DNA of 64,000 bases from Phycisphaerae bacterium (GCA_027078365.1 JALWYQ010000014.1:62001-126000); one strand, 5' to 3'. Counted from the first letter of the stretch, positions 26,509-36,201 are shown. The notes: generated by a model from the letters alone, not told the origin. A program made the numbers and translations.

Positions 26509-28617
26509 TTACTGCTTATCTTCATCCTGCTCTGCTAAAACTGCTTTCCTTGAAAGTTTAAGGCGGCCAAGATCATCTATTGCTATAAGTTTAACAGAAA
26601 CAATATCACCAACCTTACAAATATCTTCTGCATTCTTAACATAATCATTGCTTAGCTCGCTAATATGACAGAGTCCTTCTACTCCAGGGGCAATTTCAAT
26701 AAAAACACCAAAGTCTTTAACTGATTGCACTTTAGCATTAGGGTAGACAGTGCCAACCTTAGGAGGCTTAGCAATTGATTCGACAATTTCCATCGCTCTG
26801 ATATGGCCATTACCCTCCACGACACTTATAGTAACGACACCATCTTCAGCAATTTCAATAACAGCACCTGTTTCCTCTTGTATACCCTTTATAGTAGAGC
26901 CTCCAGGACCTATCACCTTACCAATTAAATCGGTGTCAATTTGAGTCTTAACAATCTTAGGAGCGTAATTACTAAGCTCCTCTCTCGGCTTATCTATTAC
27001 AGAACTCATGATATCTAGTATTTTAAACCTAGCATCTCTAGCCCTCTGAAGAGCTTCCTTGAGGATTGGATGAGGCAATCCTTCCGCTTTAATATCTAAC
27101 TGAATTGCTGTAATACCTTTTTTAGAACCGGCGACTTTAAAATCCATATCACCAAAGTGATCTTCTTCGCCAAGAATGTCTGTTAATAGCTCATAGCGGT
27201 CTCCTTCGCTTACCATACCAACTGAGATACCTGCAACAGGAGCCTTAATCGGCACACCAGCATCCATCAATGCTAGACAACCTCCACACACAGAAGCCAT
27301 AGAACTCGAGCCATTAGAACCTGTAATATCAGAAACAATCTTGATTGTATAAGCAAAATCATCACTGTTAGGAGCTACCTTTTCGAGGGCTTTTTCGGCT
27401 AGTGCGCCATGACCTATCTCGCGTCTACCAGGGCCTCTAACAGGGCGAACTTCACCAACAGAATAAGGAGGGAAGTTGTAGTGGAGCATAAAACCTTGGC
27501 CAAACTCATCAACAATGCCATCAATCCTCTGCTCATTCTTAGTTGTGCCAAGAATTACAGAAACTAGAGCTTGAGTTTCGCCACGTGAGAATAACGATGA
27601 CCCATGAGTGCGTGGAAGAATTCCAACCTCGCAGCTAATATCGCGAAGAGTCTCGTAATCTCTTCCATCAGGTCGCTTACCGCTAAGGATTAATTTACGA
27701 ATAACTTCTTTCTCTATTTTACCAAGTATGCGATTCATGGCCACGCCATCACAACTCGGCTCTTCGCCTTCACAATACTTCTCTTTAACTTCATCAAATA
27801 TAGCATTTACCGCTGCCTTACGGTCCTGCTTAGCAGTAATTTGCTTTGCCTCATAAACTCTGTCCCATATCTCGGCTTTGACTTGAGCAAGTAACTCTTC
27901 GTCAAGCTCTGACACAATGATTTCCTTCTCAACACCACACTTGCCTTGGAGTTCCTGTATAAGGTCACAAACATCTGCAATAGCCTTATGAGCAAATTCA
28001 ATCGCATCAGCCATGTCGTCTTCACAGACTTCACTAGAGGCAACTTCTATCATGTTAATTGCCTCTCTGCGCCCACCAAGCAAGAGGTTAAGATCGCTGT
28101 CTTCCCACTCTTGATATGTTGGATTGATAATATATTTACCATCCACCCTACCAAGTTTAACTGCTCCTAGTGGCCCTTGGAACGGTATTTTGCTTATGCT
28201 AAGAGCTGCACTAGCCCCAATAATAGCCAGAACATCAGGATCATTTTCCTTATCTGCGCTCATTACGTTGACCATAACCTGAACTTCTTGGAAATAACCG
28301 TCTGGAAACAAAGGACGAATAGGCCTATCTATGCAACGAGCGATAAGAATCTCTCTTTGGCTTGGTCTTCCTTCTCTTTTCATAAAGCCACCAGGGAATT
28401 TACCTGCAGCAACCTGTCTTTCACGGTAATCCACTGTTAATGGGAAAAAATCAATATCCGCAGACCTTGGAGGCGCCACACACGCTGTCGCCATCACCAT
28501 AGTCTCACCGCAAGTAACCATCACAGCACCATGTGCCTGATTAGCAATCTTACCTGTCTCAATAGAAATTACCTTACCACCAATTTCTTTTTCTACTCTC
28601 GTCACATCAAACATCAT
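26509..28617 (-). CDS. pnp: Polynucleotide phosphorylase (PNPase)
   Basis: A 702-residue 3'-5' phosphorolytic exoribonuclease, core of bacterial mRNA decay. Two RNase PH-like domains are visible (VDYRERQVAAGKFPGGFMKREGR in the first; LPRTHGSSLFSRGETQALVS and DFGDMDFKVAGSKKGITAIQLD in the second), joined by an all-helical linker, then a KH domain (IGKVIGPGGSTIKGIQEETG) and an S1 domain (DFGVFIEIAPGVEGLCHISEL). The length is standard. AAAAGGA precedes the first of two adjacent ATG codons. rpsO lies upstream with a terminator between them, the classic rpsO-pnp order, so pnp may depend on read-through. Confidence 0.97.
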   Translation of the reverse strand: MMFDVTRVEKEIGGKVISIETGKIANQAHGAVMVTCGETMVMATACVAPPRSADIDFFPLTVDYRERQVAAGKFPGGFMKREGRPSQREILIARCIDRPIRPLFPDGYFQEVQVMVNVMSADKENDPDVLAIIGASAALSISKIPFQGPLGAVKLGRVDGKYIINPTYQEWEDSDLNLLLGGRREAINMIEVASSEVCEDDMADAIEFAHKAIADVCDLIQELQGKCGVEKEIIVSELDEELLAQVKAEIWDRVYEAKQITAKQDRKAAVNAIFDEVKEKYCEGEEPSCDGVAMNRILGKIEKEVIRKLILSGKRPDGRDYETLRDISCEVGILPRTHGSSLFSRGETQALVSVILGTTKNEQRIDGIVDEFGQGFMLHYNFPPYSVGEVRPVRGPGRREIGHGALAEKALEKVAPNSDDFAYTIKIVSDITGSNGSSSMASVCGGCLALMDAGVPIKAPVAGISVGMVSEGDRYELLTDILGEEDHFGDMDFKVAGSKKGITAIQLDIKAEGLPHPILKEALQRARDARFKILDIMSSVIDKPREELSNYAPKIVKTQIDTDLIGKVIGPGGSTIKGIQEETGAVIEIAEDGVVTISVVEGNGHIRAMEIVESIAKPPKVGTVYPNAKVQSVKDFGVFIEIAPGVEGLCHISELSNDYVKNAEDICKVGDIVSVKLIAIDDLGRLKLSRKAVLAEQDEDKQ

Positions 28618-28649
28618 CTATTGTCCTTTTCACATTGACACAAAATAGG

Positions 28650-28679
28650 AACAACAAAAAGGTCACATACCTTGTTGTT
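28650..28679 (-). promoter_or_regulatory. Hairpin in the pnp leader
   Basis: AACAACAA and TTGTTGTT, extended inward by AGGT/ACCT with an A bulge, form a stem-loop 33-62 bases before the pnp start. In E. coli a pnp leader stem cut by RNase III mediates PNPase autoregulation; a comparable role here is inference. Confidence 0.5.
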
Positions 28680-28691
28680 TGTAGCTCCTAC

Positions 28692-28738
28692 AAAAAAGGC
28701 GTAAGTATCTGGTAACATCGACCAATCACCCACGCCTT
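28692..28738 (-). terminator. rpsO terminator / rpsO-pnp attenuator
   Basis: AAGGCGT pairs with ACGCCTT, with an inner TGGT/ACCA helix, followed by six T residues on the minus strand. It sits between rpsO and pnp and would control read-through into pnp. Confidence 0.82.
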
Positions 28739-28770
28739 AGAATAACTATTACAAATATACAGCTCTTGTA

Positions 28771-29037
28771 CTACTTACGTAAACCTAGTCTTGAGATGAT
28801 TGCCCTGTAGCGTTCAACATCCTTATTACTAACGTACTTCAACAGAGAAGCCCTTGTACTAACCATCTTTAAAAGCCCACGCCTCGAAGCATGATCTTTA
28901 CGATGAACCTTTAAGTGTTCCGTAAGCTCTGCAATCCTATTGGTTAAAATAGCAATCTGCACCTCAGGAGAGCCCGTATCTGCATCATTAATTTTAAAAT
29001 CGTTTATTATTTGTTGTTTTGAATCTTTAGTCAACAT
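28771..29037 (-). CDS. rpsO: Ribosomal protein S15 (uS15)
   Basis: An 88-residue S15, an early 16S rRNA-binding protein of the 30S platform. [50 protein letters not shown] and [20 protein letters not shown] are the standard blocks. The open frame extends 34 codons further upstream, but the family N-terminus begins at the ATG at 29037, so the extension is untranslated leader. A strong promoter about 165 bases upstream leaves a leader long enough for S15 autoregulation. Confidence 0.96.
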   Translation of the reverse strand: MLTKDSKQQIINDFKINDADTGSPEVQIAILTNRIAELTEHLKVHRKDHASRRGLLKMVSTRASLLKYVSNKDVERYRAIISRLGLRK

Positions 29038-29200
29038 GGTAGCTCTAAAGCCCCTTTCATAACCATTTACTGTTAAAGCACTTATCAATAATCGTCTAAA
29101 TCGTCTTGTCTTCGCCAGAGGATCAAAAAGACTTGACATTATTAAAATCAGCCTCGACTAAATGCTAAAGCCGCTGCTGCCTATAACTTACAAGTTTTGC

Positions 29201-29228
29201 ATTATAGCATTGCAAAACATCTTTGCAA
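29201..29228 (-). promoter_or_regulatory. rpsO(-pnp) promoter
   Basis: TTGCAA, a 16-base spacer and a perfect TATAAT on the minus strand. Transcription from near 29194 gives rpsO a leader of about 155 bases. The -10 lies inside an inverted repeat (GTTTTGCA at 29194, TGCAAAAC at 29211). Confidence 0.78.
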
Positions 29229-29433
29229 CACTTTTTCAGATTTAACATCTGTTTTCTTGGCGCATCGGTAGACTAAGGCTACTTAATGAATCGAAAGAGG
29301 TTAAACGCTCTGCAATACGGTATCGATCAACTAGTCACTATTTACAAGCAACTATCCGATAGATATATAAGAGTAAGACTCTCGCTACCTTAAAAACAAA
29401 AGTAGCGATTAGCGGTCAGTATATCGCATCAGC

Positions 29434-30558
29434 TTATTGCGTCATAACACTTGATATGCGGAATACTGGTAGAAGTAGAGCTATTGCAATTGTACCTATA
29501 ACAGCTCCCATAATGGTAATCATGATGGGCTCTATAAGTGCTGTCACGAGTTTGATGGAATTCTCTAGTTTTTTCTCATAGAAAACACTTATTTTATCAC
29601 ATACATGCCCAAGTTTACCACTCTTCTCACCTGCTCGTAGCATTTGCATAACACCGGGAGCTAAGAGATTACCTCCTTGTGAGATGGATATAGCTTCGGA
29701 AAACTGATATCCTTCTCTAATTTTATTGTCAACAGAGGCCCATAGATTTTTGAAATGGATATTATCGCAAGAATCTTTAACAACTTCAAGCGATTCGAGA
29801 ATACTAACACCTGTGTTAACCATGGCAGACAATGTACGCATATTTCTAGTCACAACTGCATCTACATACATCATGCCTACAACGGGAGTATGCAACATGA
29901 TAGAATCAATTACGGACTTTCCAGATGGTGTACTGCGCCAGTAATGCCACAAAAAAAACACGCTCAATAGAGATGTAAAAATCACAGCAAGGCTTTGTGG
30001 ATCACCAAGAATCTGCGAGAAATCAACAAGCATCTGCGTTAAAGCGGGCAAATCTGCCCCACGACTCTCATAGATTTTTGAAAATCTAGGCAAAACAAAA
30101 AACATAAGTGAACCAGTAGCTGCAATTGACATTAAAAGCATTATCAAAGGATATATCATTGCACCTCTAACTTGCTTTTTAGTCTCGCTCTCTGCATTAA
30201 GATATCTACCCAACACTTCAAGCATTTCGCTCATCCTACCAGATAATTCGCTAGCCCTAACCATACCAACAAACATTGAATTAAAAATGGTCGGATAACA
30301 CGAAAGAGCCTCCGAGAAACTCCTACCAGCTTTAATCTTTTCGCTAATCTCTAATAATACTACCCCAAATAAACCTAGTTTTCTCTGAGCTGCAATAGAA
30401 TCAAGCGCATCACTGAGGATAACTCCACTCTCGAGCATTATAGATAGCTGAGTAGTAAAGAACACTAAATCAGAGTCTTTGATTTTAACCCTCTGACCTT
30501 TTAATGAACTATCAGATTGCTCTGGATGTGTATTAAGATTTATAGTGAGATCTTTCAA
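29434..30558 (-). CDS. Type IV pilus / type II secretion inner-membrane platform protein (PilC/GspF)
   Basis: A 374-residue polytopic inner-membrane protein of the T2SSF family, the platform on which the assembly ATPase acts. Two repeated domains each begin with the family motif: FFTTQLSIMLESGVILSDALDSI near residue 35 and NMRTLSAMVNTGVSILESLEVV in the second half. Three hydrophobic segments lie near 135-155, 185-205 and 345-368. LGHVCDKISVFYEKKLENSI matches the conserved end region. The usual residues of about 400 are slightly shortened at the N-terminus. It is the last gene of the pilus-like cluster, 21 bases after the ATPase. Confidence 0.92.
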   Translation of the reverse strand: MKDLTINLNTHPEQSDSSLKGQRVKIKDSDLVFFTTQLSIMLESGVILSDALDSIAAQRKLGLFGVVLLEISEKIKAGRSFSEALSCYPTIFNSMFVGMVRASELSGRMSEMLEVLGRYLNAESETKKQVRGAMIYPLIMLLMSIAATGSLMFFVLPRFSKIYESRGADLPALTQMLVDFSQILGDPQSLAVIFTSLLSVFFLWHYWRSTPSGKSVIDSIMLHTPVVGMMYVDAVVTRNMRTLSAMVNTGVSILESLEVVKDSCDNIHFKNLWASVDNKIREGYQFSEAISISQGGNLLAPGVMQMLRAGEKSGKLGHVCDKISVFYEKKLENSIKLVTALIEPIMITIMGAVIGTIAIALLLPVFRISSVMTQ

Positions 30559-30579
30559 AATATCCTCTTGCCTCGTTGG

Positions 30580-32295
30580 TTATATGACATTGGCAACTCT
30601 TATAACTTCCTCTGCTGTGGTAATTCCTGCTTCGACTTTTTCGAAACCATCCTCAAGCAAGGTTCTCATACCTAATTCTATAGCCTTGGTTTTAAGCTCT
30701 TTGCTACTACAGCCATCTGATATCATCTCTAACAACTCAACATCTGGCACAAATAATTCATGCAGTGCAATCCTACCAAGATAGCCTGTATTTCTACATT
30801 TTCTACAACCTATACCACGATATTCTTTAGTAACAGAAAAACCAAGACCGCTTACTAGGCGTCGAATGTTACTAGGGATGCTGTGCTGCTCTTTACAATT
30901 TGGACATACTTTTCTAACCAACCTCTGAGCAAGTACAGTAACGAGTGAGGCACTTATAAGATACGGAGCTACTCCAAGATCGATAAGCCTAGAAACAGCA
31001 CTGGTTGCATCGTTTGTATGCAAGGTAGAGAGAACAAGGTGTCCAGTTAGAGCTGCCTGCAAAGCAATATTTGCTGTTTCTGCGTCGCGAATTTCTCCAA
31101 TCATCACTATGTCAGGGTCCTGTCTCAACATGCCACGAAGAGCTGAAGCAAAATCAAAACCAACAGTGTCGCCTACTTGAAATTGATTGATACCGCTGAT
31201 ATTACATTCAACCGGATCTTCGACCGTACAGATATTAACTTCCTCTGAGCTAAGCTCTTTTAAGGCAGAATACAACGTAGTATTTTTTCCTGAACCAGTA
31301 GGCCCTGTTACCAACACTAACCCATTAGGTGTCTTTATCTTTTCCTTAAAGAGGTTAAGGTTGTCATAGCTAAATCCAAGAGACTCAAGATTGGTCATCA
31401 TTTTTTGTGAGTCTAAGATTCTTATTACAACCTTCTCGCCAAATGTGGCAGGCATAACAGATACACGCAAGTCAACAATGCGATTATCCACCATTACGTG
31501 AATTCCTCCATCTTGAGGCAACCTACGCTGCGCAATATCCATATCAGCCATAATCTTAATACGAGAAACTATAGCTGGATGCATCTGAAATGGAGGACAC
31601 ATCTTCTCATATAATCTACCGTCAACTCGATACCTGACACGAAGTCTTCTTTCTTCTGGTTCAATATGCACATCACTGGCATTTTCGTTAACAGCACTAT
31701 AAAGGAGATAATTAACGAGCTTAACAACTGGCGACTGTCCAGCAACTTCCTCCAAGTTACTAATGTCATCGATGGCATGTTCGATCAGAGTTAAGTCCTG
31801 CATGCTATCATCGTCAATGACATCATCAATAACAAAGACATTGGCTGCTGGCATATAATTTTGCAGGGTCAACTCGATATCATGAGCTGTTGCACATACG
31901 ACTTGAACTCTAGAACCGCTAAGCCTTTCTATCTCATCCACTAGATAGACATCACTAGGCTCACTCAATGCAACCGTCATAACGCCATTAACTTCAAATA
32001 ATGGCAAAACGTTGTGTTCTGTTAGGAAATCCTTCGGCAGTGACTCCATAACTGCAGGATCACATATTTTAGGAGAGATTGGTGAGTAAGGAACTTCGTA
32101 TACTTGTGCAAGAGCTTTTGCTATTTGGGAATCACTACAATAACCCAACTCGACTAGTAGCTCACCTACTAATTTGGTATGGCCAGACTCCTTCTGCAAT
32201 TCTAAGGCATGAGCAACCTGCTCTTCAGTTACACAACCTGACTGTATAAGTAACTGACCAAGCTGAACTTTTCTCTCAACAACCATACCACCCAT
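30580..32295 (-). CDS. Type IV pilus / type II secretion assembly ATPase (PilB/GspE) with atypical Walker A
   Basis: A 571-residue hexameric ATPase. An N-terminal MshEN/GspE-type domain (about 8-140; LGQLLIQSGCVTEEQVAHAL) precedes the N2E and AAA-like C-domain. Conserved are the RYRVDGRL segment, the Asp box (CTVEDPVE), Walker B (PDIVMIGEIRDAETA) and the His box (LVLSTLHTND). A four-Cys zinc motif (CPNC and CRKC) is present. The Walker A reads GPTGSGKN, with Asn338 where Thr or Ser normally coordinates Mg2+. The MshEN-type N-terminus can bind cyclic-di-GMP in some relatives, which fits the HD-GYP gene upstream. Two ATG codons (32295, 32286) could start it. Confidence 0.92.
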   Translation of the reverse strand: MGGMVVERKVQLGQLLIQSGCVTEEQVAHALELQKESGHTKLVGELLVELGYCSDSQIAKALAQVYEVPYSPISPKICDPAVMESLPKDFLTEHNVLPLFEVNGVMTVALSEPSDVYLVDEIERLSGSRVQVVCATAHDIELTLQNYMPAANVFVIDDVIDDDSMQDLTLIEHAIDDISNLEEVAGQSPVVKLVNYLLYSAVNENASDVHIEPEERRLRVRYRVDGRLYEKMCPPFQMHPAIVSRIKIMADMDIAQRRLPQDGGIHVMVDNRIVDLRVSVMPATFGEKVVIRILDSQKMMTNLESLGFSYDNLNLFKEKIKTPNGLVLVTGPTGSGKNTTLYSALKELSSEEVNICTVEDPVECNISGINQFQVGDTVGFDFASALRGMLRQDPDIVMIGEIRDAETANIALQAALTGHLVLSTLHTNDATSAVSRLIDLGVAPYLISASLVTVLAQRLVRKVCPNCKEQHSIPSNIRRLVSGLGFSVTKEYRGIGCRKCRNTGYLGRIALHELFVPDVELLEMISDGCSSKELKTKAIELGMRTLLEDGFEKVEAGITTAEEVIRVANVI

Positions 32296-32322
32296 ATTAA
32301 AATCTTTCTCTTCACCAAAACG

Positions 32323-32658
32323 TTATGCGTAACTTCTCACTGCGCTAGCAAGTTCTTCATAACAGTCAAAACTTTTATCAAGTCTAGTTATCTCAAGTAT
32401 ACGGCTACAATTATCATCTAAACCTGCAAGTTTCATCTGCGAACCTACGGTAAGACATTTATCTCTGAGCCACAGAAGAGACTCAAGCCCTTTACTGTCA
32501 ATAAAAGGCACATTGCTCAGATCAAGCACAATGCCCTTATCGTATTGCACAACTAATGGCTCAAGCGACCTCGCAAACATCTCTACCGAGTCAAGATCGA
32601 ATTCACCGTCAAGACTAACAACAACAACACTTCCGTAATCTTGCGTATCTATTTTCAT
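32323..32658 (-). CDS. STAS-domain protein (anti-sigma-factor antagonist-like)
   Basis: A 111-residue single STAS domain. GIVLDLSNVPFIDSKGLESLLWL has the conserved strand-turn-helix with a Ser (in IDSKG) at the place phosphorylated in SpoIIAA-type proteins. Such proteins bind anti-sigma kinases or act as scaffolds. The start codon overlaps the end of the HD-GYP gene by four bases (ATGA), so the two are translationally coupled. No cognate anti-sigma kinase or phosphatase is next to it. Confidence 0.88.
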   Translation of the reverse strand: MKIDTQDYGSVVVVSLDGEFDLDSVEMFARSLEPLVVQYDKGIVLDLSNVPFIDSKGLESLLWLRDKCLTVGSQMKLAGLDDNCSRILEITRLDKSFDCYEELASAVRSYA

Positions 32659-34232
32659 TGCAATAGCGTCCCAACTGCTTGTGCACCATATTCTGAAAAA
32701 TTACTATAATCCCAGCTCTCAATAAAGCCGTCTTGAATACTATCCCACAGTTGCTTAAGATCGCTCTCTAAAAAGACGGTTCCGACAGTTTCATCAAATT
32801 GAGCTCCTAACCCTTTTTTAATCTCATTTACCGCCCTTCTTATACTTAGCGCATCACGATAAACCCTCTTTGATATCATAGCATCAAACGCATCAGCAAT
32901 TGCAATTATCTTAGCAATCATAGGAATTTCATTTCCAGCTAAAGAATGAGGGTATCCTTTACCATCGACACGCTCATGATGGCCAATTACCCCCGGTATT
33001 ATATCTCTCATTTGTTTAATATCGCCAAGGATAGATGCTCCTATTATTGGATGAGATTGTATCTGTTTCCACTCACTACTATCAAGAGCTCTGTTTTTAC
33101 GCAACACCTTTTCATCTATACCTATTTTTCCAATATCATGAAGAAGTCCTGCAAGGTATATTCGATGCACATCATCTTCACTCATGTCACTCTTACCTGC
33201 CTCGACAAGTTTTTCAGCAATCCACCTGGATATATATGCGACTCTCTCAGAGTGACCTCTAGTGTATTGATCTTTTGCGTCAATACTCTTTGTAAGAGCT
33301 TTTAGGGCTCCAACAAATAACTCCTTAAGATCAATAAAGAGTTTATCATTATCAATGAAAACTGCGCATTCATTAGCAACTGTACTGAAGAGCTTCGCGT
33401 CAATACTATCAAAATCTTCTTTTTCTTTTCTATTAACTGCCACCATAATGCCAACCATTCTATCCTTACGATATAGGGGAATGGCAATAATGCTACGTAT
33501 TTCAGGCGGCCAATCATACTTTATCTCACCATCAACGTGGCTATCTAAAAGTAATTCTCTGCCCAGCGCAACTTCTGTTTGGAGAGATCTCTCAAGCACA
33601 TCAATCATCTGCGCGTCTAACTTAATTATTCCAGAACCTGCCGTAACCATCATTCGACGTTGACCTTCGTAGTTTTTCTCAAGCAGGATGGCAATGCCTT
33701 CAACATCAACTAACTCTGTGATATTGTCACATGCTGACTGAAGATAACTTGCACTGCTCTGAGTAAACTTCATACTCATGCTCATTTTGTACAGCAAAGA
33801 AAGCTCTTCGTACGTATGACTTAGCTCAAATGTGAGTTTATCAAGCTGCATGGCAGAAGTTTTTTTGATTTGAATATTAGCAAGATTGGCTACTAATAAT
33901 TCGCAGAGAATCTCTACATTCTCATTTTCTGACCCGTAAAGAATTGCAACTGCTACAGCCGACTGACCATCCTTGTAGGTATAAGCATAAACATCGCTCG
34001 ATTCATTAACTCTAACCCAGCCATCCTCTCCACTAGCAACATGACGAGTTACAATCTCAGACGCAATATTACTCTCTAGATCACGCCCTGCAACAGAGCC
34101 ATTTATAATAAGGTCACCATTAATTTCAAAAAGATAGAATCCTACATTGCATTTATTAGACTTACGAGCAAAGTCTGTAAAGAGATTTATGGGGATGCGA
34201 TCTATGTTCTTATTCTCTAATACTTCAGGCAT
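32655..34232 (-). CDS. HD-GYP domain protein with GAF sensor (probable cyclic-di-GMP phosphodiesterase)
   Basis: A 525-residue cytosolic protein. An N-terminal region (about 10-115) and a helical linker precede a GAF domain (about 145-295, ending MVGIMVAVNRKEKEDFDSID and ANECAVFIDN). The HD-GYP domain (about 305-500) keeps the metal and signature residues: YTRGHSERVAYISRWI, LAGLLHDIGKIGI, IQSHPIIGASIL, GVIGHHERVDGKGYP and AIADAFDAMISKRVYRDAL. It should hydrolyse cyclic-di-GMP, a common switch for pilus activity. It sits between a receiver gene and a STAS gene inside the pilus cluster. GAGAG precedes the ATG. Confidence 0.92.
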   Translation of the reverse strand: MPEVLENKNIDRIPINLFTDFARKSNKCNVGFYLFEINGDLIINGSVAGRDLESNIASEIVTRHVASGEDGWVRVNESSDVYAYTYKDGQSAVAVAILYGSENENVEILCELLVANLANIQIKKTSAMQLDKLTFELSHTYEELSLLYKMSMSMKFTQSSASYLQSACDNITELVDVEGIAILLEKNYEGQRRMMVTAGSGIIKLDAQMIDVLERSLQTEVALGRELLLDSHVDGEIKYDWPPEIRSIIAIPLYRKDRMVGIMVAVNRKEKEDFDSIDAKLFSTVANECAVFIDNDKLFIDLKELFVGALKALTKSIDAKDQYTRGHSERVAYISRWIAEKLVEAGKSDMSEDDVHRIYLAGLLHDIGKIGIDEKVLRKNRALDSSEWKQIQSHPIIGASILGDIKQMRDIIPGVIGHHERVDGKGYPHSLAGNEIPMIAKIIAIADAFDAMISKRVYRDALSIRRAVNEIKKGLGAQFDETVGTVFLESDLKQLWDSIQDGFIESWDYSNFSEYGAQAVGTLLQ

Positions 34233-34296
34233 ATCTACTCTCTCAATACTCGTTTATGGATAACATATAAAATCTTATGTGTATAAACGCCACACG

Positions 34297-34671
34297 CTAT
34301 ACAGTAATAGGCTCAACCGCTGCCTTTAATGTTGCAAGAACCTCCCTTGGACTAAAAGGTTTACTCAAACAAGCCACGATCGAGAGTCTTTCAATCTCTT
34401 TGGTATCTATAGACAACCCTCTTGCTGTTAACATAATAACAGGGATATCTGCAACGGATTCAGTATTACGCAGTTTTTCCACCATCTCTAATCCTGTAAT
34501 GCCTGGCATTTGAAGATCGGTAATTATAGCATCTGGACATTCTGCCACAGCCAAATTATAAGCACTCTGGCCATTATCCGCCGTTATAACCTCAAACCCG
34601 TTATTTCTTAGTTTAATCGCAACAACTTGAACAATATGAATCTCATCATCTACAACCAATATCTTTTTCAT
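34297..34671 (-). CDS. Single-domain response regulator in the pilus cluster
   Basis: A 124-residue receiver without output domain. ILVVDDEIHIVQ gives the acidic pocket, D52 in AIITDLQMPGITGLEM is the phosphoacceptor, and VIMLTARG and CLSKPFSPREVL hold the conserved Thr and Lys. A GTG three codons upstream (34680) is in frame; MKKILVVDDE from the ATG is the usual family start. It follows a membrane histidine kinase by 56 bases, its likely kinase, and precedes the HD-GYP gene, whose activity it may steer through contact. Confidence 0.91.
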   Translation of the reverse strand: MKKILVVDDEIHIVQVVAIKLRNNGFEVITADNGQSAYNLAVAECPDAIITDLQMPGITGLEMVEKLRNTESVADIPVIMLTARGLSIDTKEIERLSIVACLSKPFSPREVLATLKAAVEPITV

Positions 34672-34727
34672 ATGGCACACTTTCTTAATGTCAACAATCT
34701 TACAACTGCAAAGAACTTACTGGATTA

Positions 34728-36164
34728 TCATATTACAGCTGTCTCTTCCGTAGTACACAAAGGCAACTCAAATCCAAATGTAGATCCTTCACCCTCAACA
34801 CTTTCAACAAAAACCCTTCCTCCATGTACTTTCTCGACTATCTGCTTAACTAGGTTAAGGCCTAGTCCTGTACCTTTTGCTACTTTATCGTTAGCGCTAA
34901 CTCTGTAGAATTTATCAAACACATGATCAATCTCTTGAGCTGGTATACCAACGCCGCTATCTGAGACTTTTACACTAATAAAATCTTCAAGAACCTCAAC
35001 TCCAATAGTTACTCTACCTCCAGGCTTATTGTATTTAACTGCATTGCTCAAAAGATTGATTATTACTTGAGATATCATGTCTCTATCAACATTGACCTGG
35101 TCATAAACTACAGAATTTGGTTCAACAACTGATATATCTTTCTCTGCAGCATAACTCTTTATCATCTCAACTGAATCACGTATAAGCATAGCAACGCTAG
35201 CTCTTTCCTTTTTAACTTTAACAAGCCCTGATTCTATTCTAGAAATATTGAGGATGTCTTCTATGAGACGGTTTAATCTCTGCGCCTGCGTCTGTATTAT
35301 AGACAAAAACTGCTCTCTGGACTCATCGTCTTGTGCCTCACCATCCACGAGCATTTCAGCATAGGCGGTAATAGACGCTAACGGAGTCTTTAATTCATGA
35401 GAGACATGACTCACAAACTCATTCTTCATGCGTGAGATTTCTTTCTCTCTAGTTATATCGTGAAAGACAGACACAACCCCAACTATCTCACCAGATTCAT
35501 CTGTGATGCTTGAGAATGTACTATTATAAAATTTTAGCTGTCCATCAACCTTTATCTCGAGGTCATTTCGACGATGATGTGTTTTGCTACTTATAGCAGT
35601 CATTATCATCGCTGCTACCTTTTCAACACCAAGCAATTCATTGACCTGCTTATATTGCGCATTATCCAAATCAAAATCAAACAGTTCGCTAGCCTTACTA
35701 TTGGCAATAATGACTCTATTAAAACAATCCGTCACAATTACCGCATCATGAATGCTCTGAATGATAGCCTCTGTATTTCTAGCCTGCTTCTGAGACAGTT
35801 GGATTTGAATATCAAGAGCTGCTATCTGTTCTTCTAACTGCTGGCGAGAGTCATCTTGCTTTTGAATATAATGGTTCATCCTAGCAGCAATACGCTCAAA
35901 GATTGATCCTTGAGGAACATGAAAATGTATATCGCTACCTTCTTCAAATCTAGAATTGAAATCACTAAGGCTTCTAAAAATCCCCAATGCCTCCCAGCAT
36001 ACCCAACTAAGCGTCAAAACACTCAAAGAAGCCAAAATAATGCCACCAATATTAAACCCTAACATTATAAGGCTATACAGCACCAGTCCCGGAACGGAGG
36101 CTATTCCCATCAATGCCAACAAGTAATATCTTCGTCTAGATTTTGCCAATTTCAGTATCTCCAA
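34728..36164 (-). CDS. Membrane-bound PAS-domain sensor histidine kinase in the pilus cluster
   Basis: A 478-residue kinase. Two adjacent membrane helices (about 14-34 and 38-58) with almost no periplasmic loop suggest it senses within the membrane or through its cytosolic part. A HAMP-like helical linker and coiled coil (about 62-130) lead to a PAS domain (about 132-240), HisKA with H256 in FVSHVSHELKTPLASITAYAEML, and HATPase_c with NLLSNAVKYN, DSGVGIP and GTGLGLNLVKQIV. The overall plan resembles PhoR/WalK-type kinases. Its partner is probably the receiver directly downstream. Confidence 0.92.
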   Translation of the reverse strand: MEILKLAKSRRRYYLLALMGIASVPGLVLYSLIMLGFNIGGIILASLSVLTLSWVCWEALGIFRSLSDFNSRFEEGSDIHFHVPQGSIFERIAARMNHYIQKQDDSRQQLEEQIAALDIQIQLSQKQARNTEAIIQSIHDAVIVTDCFNRVIIANSKASELFDFDLDNAQYKQVNELLGVEKVAAMIMTAISSKTHHRRNDLEIKVDGQLKFYNSTFSSITDESGEIVGVVSVFHDITREKEISRMKNEFVSHVSHELKTPLASITAYAEMLVDGEAQDDESREQFLSIIQTQAQRLNRLIEDILNISRIESGLVKVKKERASVAMLIRDSVEMIKSYAAEKDISVVEPNSVVYDQVNVDRDMISQVIINLLSNAVKYNKPGGRVTIGVEVLEDFISVKVSDSGVGIPAQEIDHVFDKFYRVSANDKVAKGTGLGLNLVKQIVEKVHGGRVFVESVEGEGSTFGFELPLCTTEETAVI

Positions 36165-36201
36165 CTATCTTAACTTTTAATACGAAAGCAAGATTAGTGT
36201 A

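Noticed and set aside
29037-29139. 34-codon upstream extension of rpsO
   Set aside because: The S15 family begins at MLTKDSKQ; the extension has no conserved sequence and lies in the leader behind a strong promoter.
29382-29408. Inverted repeat TCGCTAC/GTAGCGA after the gspF-like gene as a terminator
   Set aside because: The stem is only seven pairs with a 13-base loop, and no T run follows on the minus strand.
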